A stretch of DNA of 64,000 nt, taken from Sinorhizobium fredii NGR234. GTDB lineage: Bacteria; Pseudomonadota; Alphaproteobacteria; Rhizobiales; Rhizobiaceae. Positions 37,357-47,345 of this stretch are shown piece after piece. Positions within the stretch are counted from its first letter, which is position 1. Every line of letters starts with the position of its first letter. The notes under the pieces are model-generated. The model had not been told where the DNA came from, did no database searches, and was given only the letters and a program-made list of their open reading frames with translations. The position numbers were made by a program, and so were the translations under genes. Location: the NCBI RefSeq assembly GCF_000018545.1, contig NC_012587.1, positions 2,946,001 to 3,010,000 of the forward strand. The letters are read 5' to 3'.

Positions 37357-39243
37357 CTAACCAGCCAACTTGACGTCCGCGGCATCGGCGAGCACGCGCA
37401 CGAGAATGCGATTGCGGCCGCGCATCTTCGCTTCGTAGAGAGCGGCGTCCGCTTCCGACAGGAGGCGGCCCGGCTCTGCCTGCAGGAGATGCCCCATCGC
37501 CGAGGCTATGCCGATGCTTGCCGTGACATGTCCGAATTCGCTTTGCGCATGGACGATGTTTTCCTCGCCGAGCAGACGGGCGAATTTCTCGGCAACGACG
37601 GCCGCGGCCTTCTCGTCGGCCTCCGGCAACAGGACGACAAATTCCTCGCCACCGTAGCGGGCGACGATATCGCCCGGGCGTTTCGCCGAATTGAGAAGAC
37701 ACTTGCTGACGAGCCGCAGGCACTGATCGCCGGCCGGATGGCCGTAGGTGTCGTTGTACGCCTTGAACCGATCGAGATCGATCATCAGCAGGCTGAGCGG
37801 CGCGTTGCCCCTTGCGCATCTGGCCGCCTCGCGCATGAAGGCCTCATCGAAGGCGCGACGGTTGACGATGCCGGTCAATCCGTCCGTCTCCGCCAGGTTC
37901 TTCAACTGCTCGGCCGAAAGCCTGAGAGCGATTTCGGCCTGCTTCATCACCGTGATGTCCGAGACGACCACCATCGCCGTACCGTCCGTCGCGAGCCTTG
38001 TCTTGATGCTGCGCCAATCGCCGTTGTGAAGCTGAACCTCCTCGTCCTTGTTGCGGTGCAATGTGGACGTCGCCACAGTGATCCACTCGTCCACCGAATC
38101 GTAAGGGACGTTGAGCCGCTCGCGTGTTTCGGCGGTTTGGCGAACGATATCGCTGATATGCGCGCCGACCACCCGGGCGCTTCCCGACAGCGGAAAGGCA
38201 TTGCGGTATTGCTCGTTGCAGAAGATCAGATAGCCCTGCCGGTCGAACATGGCGAAGCCGTCGGACATTCCCGCCATCGCGTGGGAGAGCAGGTTCTTGC
38301 TTTCGCGCAGCTCCCGCTCGAGCGCGGTGCGGTCCGTGATGTCGCGCGTGACGCCCGCCAGACCGATGACGCGTCCCTCCTTGTCGCGCAGCGGCACCTT
38401 GGAGGCGAGCAGGTCGCGGCCTTCGATATGCTCGAGGGAATCGAGAAGGGGCACGCCCGTCCGCATCACCTCCTGCTCTCGATGATACAGTTCCTCGGCA
38501 AGCTTTTGCGGATGGAGATCGAAATCCGAAAGACCCACCATCTCGACCGTCGTCTTGAAGCGGTAGAGGCGGATCATGTTTTCGTTGACGGTAATGAAGC
38601 GGCTGTCTCTGTCCTTCACGTAGAGATAGTCGGGCGATTGGGAGAACGCGGTCTCCAGCATCCTGCGCTCAAGTTCCAGATGCTGCGTCGTCAGCACGAT
38701 GAAACCGCAGACGATGGTGGCCGCGCAATTCATCGCCGCCATGGGCAGGCCCATTGCCGCCAGGGCGTGAGCTTTCGACAGGGTAGGCAGCACCGCCATC
38801 AGCACGGTCAGCAGCCCCCCCACCGCCACGCCGAACACGACGACGGAGAGAAGCGTCGGAGACCTCTTCTTCATGACGAGGTTGACGCTCAGGCCCATGC
38901 CTGTGACAGCAAGGATCGCGATGACGCCATCAATGGCCGAAACACCGCCGAGCGCCGCCCGGAAAGCAGCGGCGAGGAATGCACTCAGTGCCGCCGCCAA
39001 CGGCCCGCCGAACATGCCGGCGAGAGCGAGCGGCGCGAAGCGCAGGTCCATATGGATGCCGGGGCCGAAGTCGACGGCGAGCAGGATCGAGCCGATCGAT
39101 GCAACGCCGGCCATCAGTCCGAAGAGGATCTTGTCATGTCCGGCAAACCGCCGGCGGAGCCAGATCGACAAATGCGCCCAGATCGAGATCGCCAGGCTTA
39201 CAAATGCGAGGTTGCCAACAAACTGCCCCCAGATGCCATTCAT
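37357..39243 (-). CDS. Membrane diguanylate cyclase with two PAS domains
   Basis: 628 residues. The first 195 residues form five to six membrane spans of the LytS/YhcK 5TM sensor type (FVSLAISIWAHLSIWL, DLRFAPLALAGMFGGPLAAALSAFLAAAFRA). Two PAS domains follow (about 200-320, SQSPDYLYVKDRDSRFITVNENM; and 330-450, SDGFAMFDRQGYLIFCNEQYR). A C-terminal GGDEF domain has intact GGEEF and DLDRFKAYNDTYGHPAGD, so it should make cyclic di-GMP. No RxxD inhibitory site is obvious. The signal sensed is unknown. Confidence 0.92.
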   Translation of the reverse strand: MNGIWGQFVGNLAFVSLAISIWAHLSIWLRRRFAGHDKILFGLMAGVASIGSILLAVDFGPGIHMDLRFAPLALAGMFGGPLAAALSAFLAAAFRAALGGVSAIDGVIAILAVTGMGLSVNLVMKKRSPTLLSVVVFGVAVGGLLTVLMAVLPTLSKAHALAAMGLPMAAMNCAATIVCGFIVLTTQHLELERRMLETAFSQSPDYLYVKDRDSRFITVNENMIRLYRFKTTVEMVGLSDFDLHPQKLAEELYHREQEVMRTGVPLLDSLEHIEGRDLLASKVPLRDKEGRVIGLAGVTRDITDRTALERELRESKNLLSHAMAGMSDGFAMFDRQGYLIFCNEQYRNAFPLSGSARVVGAHISDIVRQTAETRERLNVPYDSVDEWITVATSTLHRNKDEEVQLHNGDWRSIKTRLATDGTAMVVVSDITVMKQAEIALRLSAEQLKNLAETDGLTGIVNRRAFDEAFMREAARCARGNAPLSLLMIDLDRFKAYNDTYGHPAGDQCLRLVSKCLLNSAKRPGDIVARYGGEEFVVLLPEADEKAAAVVAEKFARLLGEENIVHAQSEFGHVTASIGIASAMGHLLQAEPGRLLSEADAALYEAKMRGRNRILVRVLADAADVKLAG

Positions 39244-39345
39244 CGCGCTGCGTTCGGCCTTTCATCACGTTCAGAAGACCGACCTTAGACGACAACTGGT
39301 TTGAGCTTTATTAAACCGGAATGCCGCAAAGCGAGCCGGAATGCC

Positions 39346-39451
39346 TGCTGCATGTCTCCTCAAATCGACCTCGATTTAAGGACAAAGACATGCAGCAATT
39401 CAAAGTCCTACAGCGACCTTTGCGCGTCTGATAAGACGCGCGGCGCTGTAG
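39346..39451. repeat. RIME1-like intergenic element, complete copy
   Basis: Same two-palindrome structure as 8508-8609. In the first palindrome the right arm carries a four-base insertion (TCGATTTAAGGACAAAGACA against the shorter copy). The second palindrome (39408-39451) is well preserved. It sits between divergent genes, about 100 bp upstream of the SPFH start. Confidence 0.85.
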
Positions 39452-39548
39452 TCAACTCGGCCGGGTGCTTGAAATATTGCGGCGAATCGCCACGTCATGG
39501 GCTGGGCGGCACTCCAAGTCCTGGAGTTGCGAAGAGGGAGGACTATCC

Positions 39549-41051
39549 TTGGGCGGCTTCGATTACGCGGTTATCGCACTCGTTGTTCTTGTATTCTTGA
39601 CGCTTTTTGCCGGGATCAAGACCGTTCCGCAGGGCTATCGCTATACGATCGAGCGTTTCGGTCGCTACGTGAAGACCATAGAGCCCGGCCTGAACTTCAT
39701 CGTCCCCTACTTCGATCGGATCGGCGCCAAGATGAACGTCATGGAGCAGGTCCTCGACGTACCGACCCAGGAGGTCATCACCAAGGACAATGCGAGCGTC
39801 TCGGCCGATGCGGTGGCCTTTTACCAGGTGCTGAACCCCGCTCAGGCCGCCTATCAGGTCGCCAATCTCGAAAACGCCCTGCTCAATCTGACGATGACCA
39901 ACATCCGCTCCGTCATGGGCTCGATGGATCTCGACGAACTGCTTTCCAACCGCGACACGATCAACGACCGGCTGCTGCGCGTCGTCGACGAGGCGGCCAA
40001 TCCCTGGGGCATCAAGATCACCCGCGTCGAGATCAAGGACATCGCGCCGCCGACCGACCTTGTCGAGGCGATGGCCCGGCAGATGAAGGCAGAGCGCGAG
40101 AAGCGCGCCCAGGTGCTCGAAGCCGAAGGCAGCAGGAATGCGCAGATCCTCCGCGCCGAAGGCGCCAAGCAATCGGCGATCCTCGAGGCGGAAGGCCAAC
40201 GCGAAGCCGCCTATCGCGAGGCGGAGGCGCGCGAGCGCTTGGCCGAGGCGGAAGCGAAGGCGACCCGCATGGTTTCCGAAGCGATCGCGGCCGGCGACGT
40301 GCAGGCGATCAACTATTTCGTCGCGCAGAAATACACCGAGGCCTTGGCTGCGATCGGCACCGCGAACAACCAGAAGATCGTCCTGATGCCGATGGAAGCG
40401 TCGTCGCTGATCGGCTCGCTCGGCGGCATCGGCGCGATCGCCCGGGAAGTGTTCGGCGACGGCCAGGCGCCGGCTTCCCCGCGCCCGCGCCGATCGACGC
40501 CGCAAACCGGGCCAGCGTCCAACCCCGTAGAGAACCCGTACGCGTCGTACCATGATCCAGCGCTTCGCTATCGAACTCGGGCCCTGGAGCTGGTGGGTCC
40601 TGGGCCTCGCCCTGCTGGCGGCGGAAGTGATGCTGCCGGGCGTTTTCCTGGTGTGGATCGGCCTTGCAGCGCTCATCACCGGCGGCCTCTCTCTCCTCCT
40701 CTGGGAAACGGCATTCTGGGTTTGGGAGGTCCAGGTCGTCGTTTTCGCGCTGCTGTCGATCGCCTCCGTCTTCATTGGCCGACGCTTCGTCGTCTCTTCG
40801 TCGAAGAGCGACGAGCCCTTGCTCAACAAGCGCGGCGAGAGTCTCGTCGGCCGCACCGCAGTGCTCGAACAACCGATTGCCGAGGGCCGCGGCCGCGTCC
40901 GCCTCGACGACACGACCTGGGTCGTCGAGGGGCCCGACCTGCCCGCGGGCACCCGGGTGCGGATTGTCGCGAGCAGCGGCCGGCAGCTGACCGTCGAGCG
41001 AGCGGAAGCAAGTCTTTAATGCGATCGAGGCGCACCGCAGGCACGGAATGA
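39549..41051 (+). CDS. SPFH/stomatin-like (paraslipin) membrane protein with abnormal 3' frame
   Basis: Starts at a TTG preceded by a strong AGGGAGGA. An N-terminal membrane helix (about 6-22) is followed by the SPFH domain ([59 protein letters not shown]), then an alanine/glutamate coiled coil ([27 protein letters not shown]). Conserved sequence ends around residue 330. The frame has no stop until 41051, running through the whole of nfeD, and the residues from about 336 on look like an out-of-frame translation. A TGA overlapping the nfeD ATG is two frames off, so the natural end near 40555 may have been lost to a frameshift. Confidence 0.75.
   Translation: MGGFDYAVIALVVLVFLTLFAGIKTVPQGYRYTIERFGRYVKTIEPGLNFIVPYFDRIGAKMNVMEQVLDVPTQEVITKDNASVSADAVAFYQVLNPAQAAYQVANLENALLNLTMTNIRSVMGSMDLDELLSNRDTINDRLLRVVDEAANPWGIKITRVEIKDIAPPTDLVEAMARQMKAEREKRAQVLEAEGSRNAQILRAEGAKQSAILEAEGQREAAYREAEARERLAEAEAKATRMVSEAIAAGDVQAINYFVAQKYTEALAAIGTANNQKIVLMPMEASSLIGSLGGIGAIAREVFGDGQAPASPRPRRSTPQTGPASNPVENPYASYHDPALRYRTRALELVGPGPRPAGGGSDAAGRFPGVDRPCSAHHRRPLSPPLGNGILGLGGPGRRFRAAVDRLRLHWPTLRRLFVEERRALAQQARRESRRPHRSARTTDCRGPRPRPPRRHDLGRRGARPARGHPGADCREQRPAADRRASGSKSLMRSRRTAGTE
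40552..41019 (+). CDS. NfeD family membrane protein
   Basis: 155 residues. Three to four hydrophobic segments ([49 protein letters not shown]) are followed by the soluble OB-fold NfeD C-terminal domain ([30 protein letters not shown]). NfeD proteins partner SPFH proteins in membrane microdomains, and this one follows the SPFH gene directly. The whole gene lies inside the open SPFH frame but in another frame. Confidence 0.88.
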   Translation: MIQRFAIELGPWSWWVLGLALLAAEVMLPGVFLVWIGLAALITGGLSLLLWETAFWVWEVQVVVFALLSIASVFIGRRFVVSSSKSDEPLLNKRGESLVGRTAVLEQPIAEGRGRVRLDDTTWVVEGPDLPAGTRVRIVASSGRQLTVERAEASL

Positions 41052-41653
41052 AGAAGTTCTCGGTAATCGCAGGCAGGGTTCTCGTTGCCCTCGTGTCGTC
41101 TTGGCTTATCGCTTTTGTCTATTTTACCCGACCTTGGATCCTGCCTGTATCAATAGCCGACGGCGTCTGCTCCGGTAATCCTGTTGGAGTGTATCGCCGA
41201 ATAACAATGGGCGATAACGTAAAAAGTCACAACAGCGAGTGGCAATTGGACGGGATTCCTCTTTTCCTTTATTATGATAATACTGGGTGTAAAAAGCCAT
41301 TTTCAGACCCACTATTGGGAACAATACTTTTTGGCAACGGCGCTGATATTCACCAAGTTACCGGATCAGGGTATTCCCTCGTCATGCTGGTTTCTGCCGA
41401 GAACAACGTTGCCGACTTGCGGTACTTATTGGAGAAAGGAGCGAACCCAAACGCGCAAGACAGCGAAGGCGAGACGGCGCTGATGATCGCAGCGCGTCTG
41501 GCTAACCTCGACGCCGCTCGTTTACTTATGCGATACGGAGCCGATCCGCGCCTCGTTTCGAAATCGGGGAAGACTGCGGCGGACCTTGCCGGTGAACGCG
41601 GTCGCAACGCCCTGATCGACCTGCTTGAGCGCTCTGCCTCAATGCAGGAATGA
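41048..41653 (+). CDS. Ankyrin-repeat protein with membrane anchor, atypical base composition
   Basis: 201 residues. N-terminal helix ([21 protein letters not shown]) anchors the protein. Ankyrin repeats occupy the C-terminal half: [61 protein letters not shown]. The first 300 bases are clearly less GC-rich than flanking genes, suggesting recent transfer or weak selection. The ATG overlaps the late stop of the SPFH frame (ATGA-type). The role is unknown. Confidence 0.8.
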   Translation: MKKFSVIAGRVLVALVSSWLIAFVYFTRPWILPVSIADGVCSGNPVGVYRRITMGDNVKSHNSEWQLDGIPLFLYYDNTGCKKPFSDPLLGTILFGNGADIHQVTGSGYSLVMLVSAENNVADLRYLLEKGANPNAQDSEGETALMIAARLANLDAARLLMRYGADPRLVSKSGKTAADLAGERGRNALIDLLERSASMQE

Positions 41654-41755
41654 CGCGGGACCATTCTCGGCTGATTTCCCTTCAGAAACGATTGCTTAAC
41701 CACGTGCCTTTACGATTGCGAAACGATTGCAATCAGGTTCGCGGACAGACGGCAG

Positions 41756-43195
41756 ATGGCGCCCAGGATTTCAGGCTCGATCAAGGCGGGCGCCTTGCTT
41801 GTGAAAAAGCGAGCCAGGCTTCTGGCGGGCTGCGTCCTTGTTTTCGCCGGACCCGCGGGCGCGCAAAGCCTCGAGACCTCGCCAGGCATGAACGCCCCGA
41901 TCGCCGCCGCAATGGCTGACGCGGCCACCCCGGCGATCACCGATCCCCAGACGACCGGCGCCGTTGCAGCCTCAGACCTTCCGCCGGCCCTGGACGAGGA
42001 TTTCAACCGCCTCAACCGGCGCGAGGAGACGATCGACGGCCTGCGCAGGCGCATCGATCCGGAGGCCGGCCAGGCGACTGGCCTGCGCATCGGCAGCTTC
42101 GTCCTGAAACCGGCGCTCAGCGAAACCCTCAATCACGAGCGGCAGAAAAACGGCAGCACCAGCCAGAGCCGCAGCTTTCTCGAAACCGGCCTCAAAGGCT
42201 CGCTCACCTCGGACTGGTCGCGCCATCAGTTGAGCGTGACCGGCGAAGGCGTGCTGCAGAACAACATATCGGGCGAAGGCGAGGAAGAACCGCGCGCCGA
42301 CGCCGATGCGAAGCTGCGTCTCGACTTGAGCGACGAGACGGTGGCCAGACTGAGCGCGGGCTACAGTTTCGAGCGTGAGGACGCCAACGATCCGAACGCC
42401 ATCGCCAATGCGGAGGAGCAATCGGCGGTCAACACCTACCGGCTGGGCGCCGCGGTCGAGCGCGACCTCGGTCTCATTCGCGGCTCCGTCGGCCTCGACT
42501 TCGAGCGCCAGACCTATGGCGATGTCGATCTCGACAACGGAACGACGCTGTCGCAGGAGGATCGCGACCGCAATACCGGCACGCTCACCGGACGCCTCGG
42601 CTACGAGCTGTCGCCGGCCCTCATCCCCTTCCTCGAGGCCTCGGTCGGCAAATCCATCTACGATCTCAGGCGCGATACACTCGGCTTCGAGCGTTCCTAT
42701 GTGAGCTATGCGGGCCGTGGCGGCCTGGAGGTGGATCTCGGCGAGAAGCTCAACGGCGAACTCGCGCTCGGCTACGAGACCTATCGTTTCGACGACGACC
42801 GGCTGGGCGACCTCGGCGGCCTCTCGGTCGACGGGCGGGTCAACTGGTCGCCGCAGCGCGGCACCGACGTGCTGTTCGGCCTCTTGACCTATCTCGATCC
42901 ATCGACGACCGCGGACAACCCGGGCTCGATCAACTACGAGCTGACCAATATCATCACCCACCAGCTCCGTTCGACACTGGTCGCGACTCTATCGAACAGC
43001 CTGACACTGCGCGATTTCCCGTCGGATGCCACCGCATCCGACGAGGCCACCTGGCGCACCGGCGCCGGTCTGACATGGGACATGAGCCGCTATCTGGCGC
43101 TGACAGGGGACGTCAGCTACGAGCGCACGAACAGGGATGTCGGACCTTCGAGCGACACGACGCGCGTCGGCGTCGGCCTGACGCTGCGGCGTTGA
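41756..43195 (+). CDS. Outer-membrane beta-barrel protein (BBP2-like)
   Basis: 479 residues with a signal peptide (about 18-36, ending AGPAGA-QS). After a low-complexity linker and RREETIDGLRRRIDPEAG, the protein is a series of alternating amphipathic strands typical of a barrel (LKPALSETLNHERQK, GLKGSLTSDWSRHQLSVTGEG, and so on) ending GVGLTLRR. It resembles the large putative outer-membrane barrel family of rhizobia. Function is unknown. It is convergent with the cupin gene. Confidence 0.82.
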   Translation: MAPRISGSIKAGALLVKKRARLLAGCVLVFAGPAGAQSLETSPGMNAPIAAAMADAATPAITDPQTTGAVAASDLPPALDEDFNRLNRREETIDGLRRRIDPEAGQATGLRIGSFVLKPALSETLNHERQKNGSTSQSRSFLETGLKGSLTSDWSRHQLSVTGEGVLQNNISGEGEEEPRADADAKLRLDLSDETVARLSAGYSFEREDANDPNAIANAEEQSAVNTYRLGAAVERDLGLIRGSVGLDFERQTYGDVDLDNGTTLSQEDRDRNTGTLTGRLGYELSPALIPFLEASVGKSIYDLRRDTLGFERSYVSYAGRGGLEVDLGEKLNGELALGYETYRFDDDRLGDLGGLSVDGRVNWSPQRGTDVLFGLLTYLDPSTTADNPGSINYELTNIITHQLRSTLVATLSNSLTLRDFPSDATASDEATWRTGAGLTWDMSRYLALTGDVSYERTNRDVGPSSDTTRVGVGLTLRR

Positions 43196-43218
43196 CCGCG
43201 CTCCCGTCGGCGCCCTCC

Positions 43219-43529
43219 TCAGTCCACGACGAACAGCTTTGCCCCGACCGACGTGAATTGTCGGCCACCTGATAACTCGTGCCGGGTTTCAGAACAAACC
43301 GCCGTCCATCCTGCAATTCCGTATGCAGTTCGCCCTCCAGGCAGTAGAGAATGTGTCCTTTGGAGCACCAATGGTCGGCAAGATAGCCAGGCGTGTATTC
43401 GACGACGCGCACGCGTATCGGACCGAACCACCGCGTCCGCCAGTAGGCGACGCCCGTTTCACCCTTGTGCTCGGTTGCCTCGACCTCGGCCCAGTCGGTG
43501 ATTTCGAAAGGGATGGCGTTTATTTCCAC
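43219..43529 (-). pseudogene. DHCW-motif cupin gene with a 3' frameshift
   Basis: From a GTG at 43529 (GGAG ahead) the protein reads VEINAIPFEITDWAEVEATEHKG, then WRTRWFGPIRVRVVEYTPGYLADHWCSKGHILYCLEGEL, the DHCW cupin core, to GTSYQVADN. There the frame changes: the intact ending FTSVGAKLFVVD and stop lie one base out of frame at about 43219-43257. In relatives a PHRS-like segment sits between these two parts, so a small non-multiple-of-three deletion is likely. Left in frame, translation continues to 43113 into the convergent barrel gene. It lies 31 bp after the dehydratase gene. Confidence 0.65.
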
Positions 43530-43560
43530 GGCAGGCGCTCCTGATTGCTGAAACGGGGCA

Positions 43561-44562
43561 TCAGGCTGCTTCCTGCTGCAACGCCCGCCGGGCAAGGTCG
43601 GGGTTCACGTTCCGGCCGGAGAGAACAACGACGACGGTCTTTCCGCCAATCGGCATCTTGCCGCTCAGAACTGCCGCTAGGGCCACCGCCCCGCCGGGCT
43701 CGACGCCGAGGCCGAACTCGCCGAAGGCGACGCGCATCGCCATCAGGGTTTCCCCGTCCGTAGCAGCGAAGGTTCCCGCCAGCCTGTTCCTGACGATGTC
43801 GAACGGGATTTCGGCCATGTAGAGACCGGTGATCGCATCGCAGATCGAACGCCCGCCCGGCGGAAGATTGATCCGCCGACCCGCCGCCAGCGAATTCGCC
43901 ATCTTTTCGAATCCGGCCGCCTCGACGCCATGGACCCTGGTTCCGGGCGACCTTTGCTCAAGTGCGAGAGCACAGCCTCCGGCCAGCCCGCCACCCGAGC
44001 AGGGGACAACAACGTCATCGATCGTCGCCCCGAGCGCCACCGTCTGGTCCGCGATCTCGAGGCCGACGGTGCCCTGGCCGGCGACGACCCAGAAGTCGTC
44101 GGCCGGATCGACGAAGACGCGCCCTTCGCGACTGGCGATATCGGCCGCTACCTCGGCAATCTTCTGCATCGGCGCCTGGACGACCGTGGCGCCGTAGCCC
44201 TTGATTCGCTCGACTTTGGCGGCCGGAGCGGTATCGGGGACCACGACGGTGGCCGAGGTGCCGATCAGGCTGGCGCAATAGGCGATCGCCAAGCCGTGAT
44301 TGCCGGAGGAACGGACCACGACGCCGCGCCGGTGCTCGTCCTCCGTCAGCGCCTTCATCCGGTTCGCAGCGCCTCGAAGCTTGAACGAACCGGTTACCTG
44401 CAAGTTCTCCGCCTTGATGAGAAGCCGGCCGCCAAGCTCGCGGTTGAGCCAGGGGGATTCGAGCAACGGCGTCACGATGCCGATGCCGGCGATGCGGCGG
44501 CTGGCCACCTCTATGTCTGCATAGGTTGGCAGGGGTTTTGCGTGGGATGCCGCTTCGGCCAT
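43561..44562 (-). CDS. Threonine/serine dehydratase (fold-type II PLP enzyme)
   Basis: 333 residues, a length fitting catabolic threonine dehydratase or serine racemase-type enzymes without an ACT domain. PLP Lys61 is in SFKLRGA (59-65), followed by SSGNHGLAIAYCA and the phosphate-binding PCSGGGLAGG. It deaminates threonine or serine to the keto acid and ammonia. The start has AAGGAGC. The broken cupin gene follows on the same strand. Confidence 0.9.
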   Translation of the reverse strand: MAEAASHAKPLPTYADIEVASRRIAGIGIVTPLLESPWLNRELGGRLLIKAENLQVTGSFKLRGAANRMKALTEDEHRRGVVVRSSGNHGLAIAYCASLIGTSATVVVPDTAPAAKVERIKGYGATVVQAPMQKIAEVAADIASREGRVFVDPADDFWVVAGQGTVGLEIADQTVALGATIDDVVVPCSGGGLAGGCALALEQRSPGTRVHGVEAAGFEKMANSLAAGRRINLPPGGRSICDAITGLYMAEIPFDIVRNRLAGTFAATDGETLMAMRVAFGEFGLGVEPGGAVALAAVLSGKMPIGGKTVVVVLSGRNVNPDLARRALQQEAA

Positions 44563-44749
44563 TGATGACGCTCCTTGGGAGATTTCGCATCAATCTGCCA
44601 ATGGGTGGGATCAGCGCAACCGCAATATTGTACCCGGAGCAATTTTGTCGTGACCGATTCTCACCATGTGGCGCGGGTGAGCGAGACATCTGAACACCAC
44701 ACCGTGAGCGGCCTTCCACCGCGCCTCGGACGGCGGACTCAGGCCGTAT

Positions 44750-44853
44750 CTACAGCGCCGTGCGTCTTTTCAGACGCACTAAGGACGCTGTAGCACTTTG
44801 AAATGCTGCATGATTTTGTCCTTAAATCGATTCCGATTTAAGGAATCATGCAG
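44750..44853. repeat. RIME1-like intergenic element, inverted copy
   Basis: Reverse orientation of the two-palindrome unit: CTACAGCG/CGCTGTAG (44750-44793) with inner GTGCGTCT/AGACGCAC stem, then TGCTGCATGATTT...AATCATGCAG (44804-44853). It lies 30 bp downstream of the galU 3' end and may serve as its 3' hairpin. Confidence 0.85.
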
Positions 44854-44883
44854 TCGGGACGCGGCCCGAGACTTCCGATGAGA

Positions 44884-45771
44884 CTACTTCAATCCTTGCA
44901 GCAGCGTCTTGAGCGGCCCCTCGACGGTCGGGCGAATGTCGGCGCGCTCGAGGGCGAAGGCGACGTTGGCGAGGATGAAGCCGTCCTTCGCCCCGCAGTC
45001 GAAGGTCTCGCCGCGGAAATGATAGGCGGCGAAAGCCTGTGCCTCGGCAAGCTTCACCATCCCGTCGGTCAGCTGGATCTCGTTGCCGGCGCCGCGCTCC
45101 TGGCGCTCCAGAATCGGGAAGATTTCCGGCTGCAGGATATAGCGGCCGTTGATGAAGAAATTGGACGGCGCCGTGCCCCGGGCCGGCTTCTCGACCATCT
45201 TGGTGATCTTGAAGCCGTCGCCGACCCTATCGCCGACGCCGACGATGCCGTATTTGTGCGCCTGCTCGGGGGCGCATTCCTCGACGGCGACGACATTGCC
45301 GCCGCTGTGTTCGTAGAGGTCGACCATGCCTTTCAGGCAGCCCTTTTCACCCTTCATGATCATGTCGGGGAGAAGCAGTGCGAAGGGCTCGTTGCCGACC
45401 AGATCGCGCGCGCACCAGACCGCGTGGCCGAGGCCGAGCGGTGCCTGCTGGCGGGTGAAACTCGTCGTCCCGGCCTTCGGCAGTATCGCTTCGAGCAGCT
45501 CGATTTCGGCTTTCTTGTTGCGTTCTCTGAGCGTCTGGTCGAGCTCGACCTGAATGTCGAAATAGTCCTCGATAACCGCCTTGCTGCGGCCGGTGACGAA
45601 GATCAGGTGCTCGATCCCCGCTTCCAGTGCCTCGTCGACGACATACTGGATGACCGGCTTGTCCACGACCGTCAGCATTTCCTTCGGCACCGCCTTGGTG
45701 GCGGGAAGAAAACGTGTCCCCAGCCCGGCAACGGGGAAGACGGCTTTGCGGACTTTACGCTTCTCGGTCAT
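44884..45771 (-). CDS. galU: UTP-glucose-1-phosphate uridylyltransferase
   Basis: 295 residues from the ATG at 45771, which has AAGGAGG five bases ahead. Makes UDP-glucose for exopolysaccharide and glycan synthesis. Nucleotidyltransferase motif [23 protein letters not shown] at the start, [25 protein letters not shown] in the middle, and the Lys/Glu pair VEKP. In S. meliloti a paralogue of exoN occupies this place, so the symbol is by family. It is divergent from the lytic transglycosylase. Confidence 0.95.
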   Translation of the reverse strand: MTEKRKVRKAVFPVAGLGTRFLPATKAVPKEMLTVVDKPVIQYVVDEALEAGIEHLIFVTGRSKAVIEDYFDIQVELDQTLRERNKKAEIELLEAILPKAGTTSFTRQQAPLGLGHAVWCARDLVGNEPFALLLPDMIMKGEKGCLKGMVDLYEHSGGNVVAVEECAPEQAHKYGIVGVGDRVGDGFKITKMVEKPARGTAPSNFFINGRYILQPEIFPILERQERGAGNEIQLTDGMVKLAEAQAFAAYHFRGETFDCGAKDGFILANVAFALERADIRPTVEGPLKTLLQGLK

Positions 45772-46022
45772 GAACACCTCCTTGGAGTGAACTTCAGTCT
45801 AGCCTGAACAGGCGAATTGAATCGGAATTCGTCGTCATTTGCCATTTTTTGCGAAGGGAGACGACTCGGGAATTTCATGGTAAAGACTTTGTTGACTTCG
45901 TTTCTGTAGGCTTCTCCACTGACCCGACACAGCCGCTGCGGGCAACATTCGCAAAACCCGGAGTAATCGGTCCGGCATGAACGCCGGCTGAATGCTCCGC
46001 CGAGAAACGGAACCGACAGCAG

Positions 46023-47240
46023 ATGATCAGAAACCGCAGGACGTTCTTCCGACATATCGCCGCCGCTCTCGTCGTTGCCGCCGCTCTCGGCCCCTCTGCC
46101 GCGCGGGCGGACCAAGGTTTTCAGAACTGGATCAACAGCTTCTACGCAACGGCGGCCAAGAGCGGGATCACCCAGGCGACCTACCGCAAGGCTTTCGCCG
46201 GCGTGAAGACCCCCGACCCGGCCGTCATCGAAAAGGCCAACTACCAGCCCGAATTCAAGCACAAGATTTGGGAATATATCGACTCGCGTGTCAATCCGTA
46301 CACCAGGCGCATCGGCCAGGAGATGGCGGCCAAACACGGGCGCACGCTTGACGCGATCGAGCGGCATTTCGGCGTCGACAGGTCCATCCTTCTGGCGGTC
46401 TGGTCGATGGAGTCGAATTATGGCGCCGTTCTGCAGAAGGACGACCGGCTGCATTATGTGCCGCGCGCGCTTGCAACGCTTGCCTATGCGGACCCGAAAC
46501 GGGCGAAATTTGCGAAGACCCAGCTGATTGCCGCATTGAAGATCCTGCAGAGCGGCGACATCACGCCGCGCGAACTGACCGGCTCCTGGGCCGGCGCCAT
46601 GGGGCATACCCAGTTCATCCCGACCAGCTACCTGCTTTATGCGGTCGACGCCGACGGCAACGGACATCGCGACATCTGGAATTCGGTTCCCGATGCGCTG
46701 GCGACGGCTGCGAACCTTTTGAGGAAGAACGGCTGGCAAGCGGGCGAGACCTGGGGCTACGAGGTCGTGCCGCCGGCCAATGCCGGCAAATATTCCGGCC
46801 AGACCAAGACGCTCGGCCAATGGGCAGCGCTCGGCTTCCTCCGTCCGAACGGCAAGGGATTCCGCAACGCGAAAACCCGGGCCGAACTCAAGCTGCCTGG
46901 CGGTGGCGGTGGCCCGGGCTTCCTGATGACCCGCAACTTCTTCGTCATCAAGCGCTATAATGCTTCCGACTCCTATGCGCTCGGCGTCGGGCTGCTCGCC
47001 GACCAGATCTCCGGTTACGCCGGCATGCAGCAGCGTTGGCCGCGGCCCGACGGTTCGCTTGACATCAGCGAAAAGTTCGAACTGCAGAACCGCCTGAAGG
47101 AACTCGGCTATTACGATGGCGAGGTGGATGGCAATTTCGGCTCCGGCTCGAAAGCCGCGATCCAGGCCTTCCAGACGCAGAACGGTCTGACGCCGGACGG
47201 TGAACCGACGCAGAATCTGCTGCGCGCCCTGCGCAAGTAA
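46023..47240 (+). CDS. Lytic murein transglycosylase (MltB type) with PG-binding domain
   Basis: 405 residues. Signal peptide ends SAARA-DQ. The GH103/SLT_2 catalytic domain has Glu130 in WSMESNYG, then SGDITPRELTGSWAGAMGHTQFIPTSYLLYAVDADGNGHRDIWNS. The C-terminus (about 345-405) is a peptidoglycan-binding domain type 1 (QNRLKELGYYDGEVDGNFGSGSKAAIQAFQTQNGL). It cleaves glycan strands to form anhydromuropeptides in the periplasm. Confidence 0.95.
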   Translation: MIRNRRTFFRHIAAALVVAAALGPSAARADQGFQNWINSFYATAAKSGITQATYRKAFAGVKTPDPAVIEKANYQPEFKHKIWEYIDSRVNPYTRRIGQEMAAKHGRTLDAIERHFGVDRSILLAVWSMESNYGAVLQKDDRLHYVPRALATLAYADPKRAKFAKTQLIAALKILQSGDITPRELTGSWAGAMGHTQFIPTSYLLYAVDADGNGHRDIWNSVPDALATAANLLRKNGWQAGETWGYEVVPPANAGKYSGQTKTLGQWAALGFLRPNGKGFRNAKTRAELKLPGGGGGPGFLMTRNFFVIKRYNASDSYALGVGLLADQISGYAGMQQRWPRPDGSLDISEKFELQNRLKELGYYDGEVDGNFGSGSKAAIQAFQTQNGLTPDGEPTQNLLRALRK

Positions 47241-47264
47241 CCGCTCTGGCAGAAACCCTCTCGG

Positions 47265-47300
47265 ATCACGACGATTTTCGATCCCCCAAATCGTCGTGAT
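47265..47300. repeat. 13-bp perfect inverted repeat
   Basis: ATCACGACGATTT (47265-47277) and AAATCGTCGTGAT (47288-47300) form a perfect stem around ten bases. It lies 25 bp after the transglycosylase and 46 bp before the next gene. With only TT after the stem it is a poor terminator. It resembles a recurring rhizobial intergenic palindrome. Confidence 0.7.
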
Positions 47301-47345
47301 TTGGCGTATGGTGAAGGCGCCCTGCCATTCGATGGTGATGTAATC

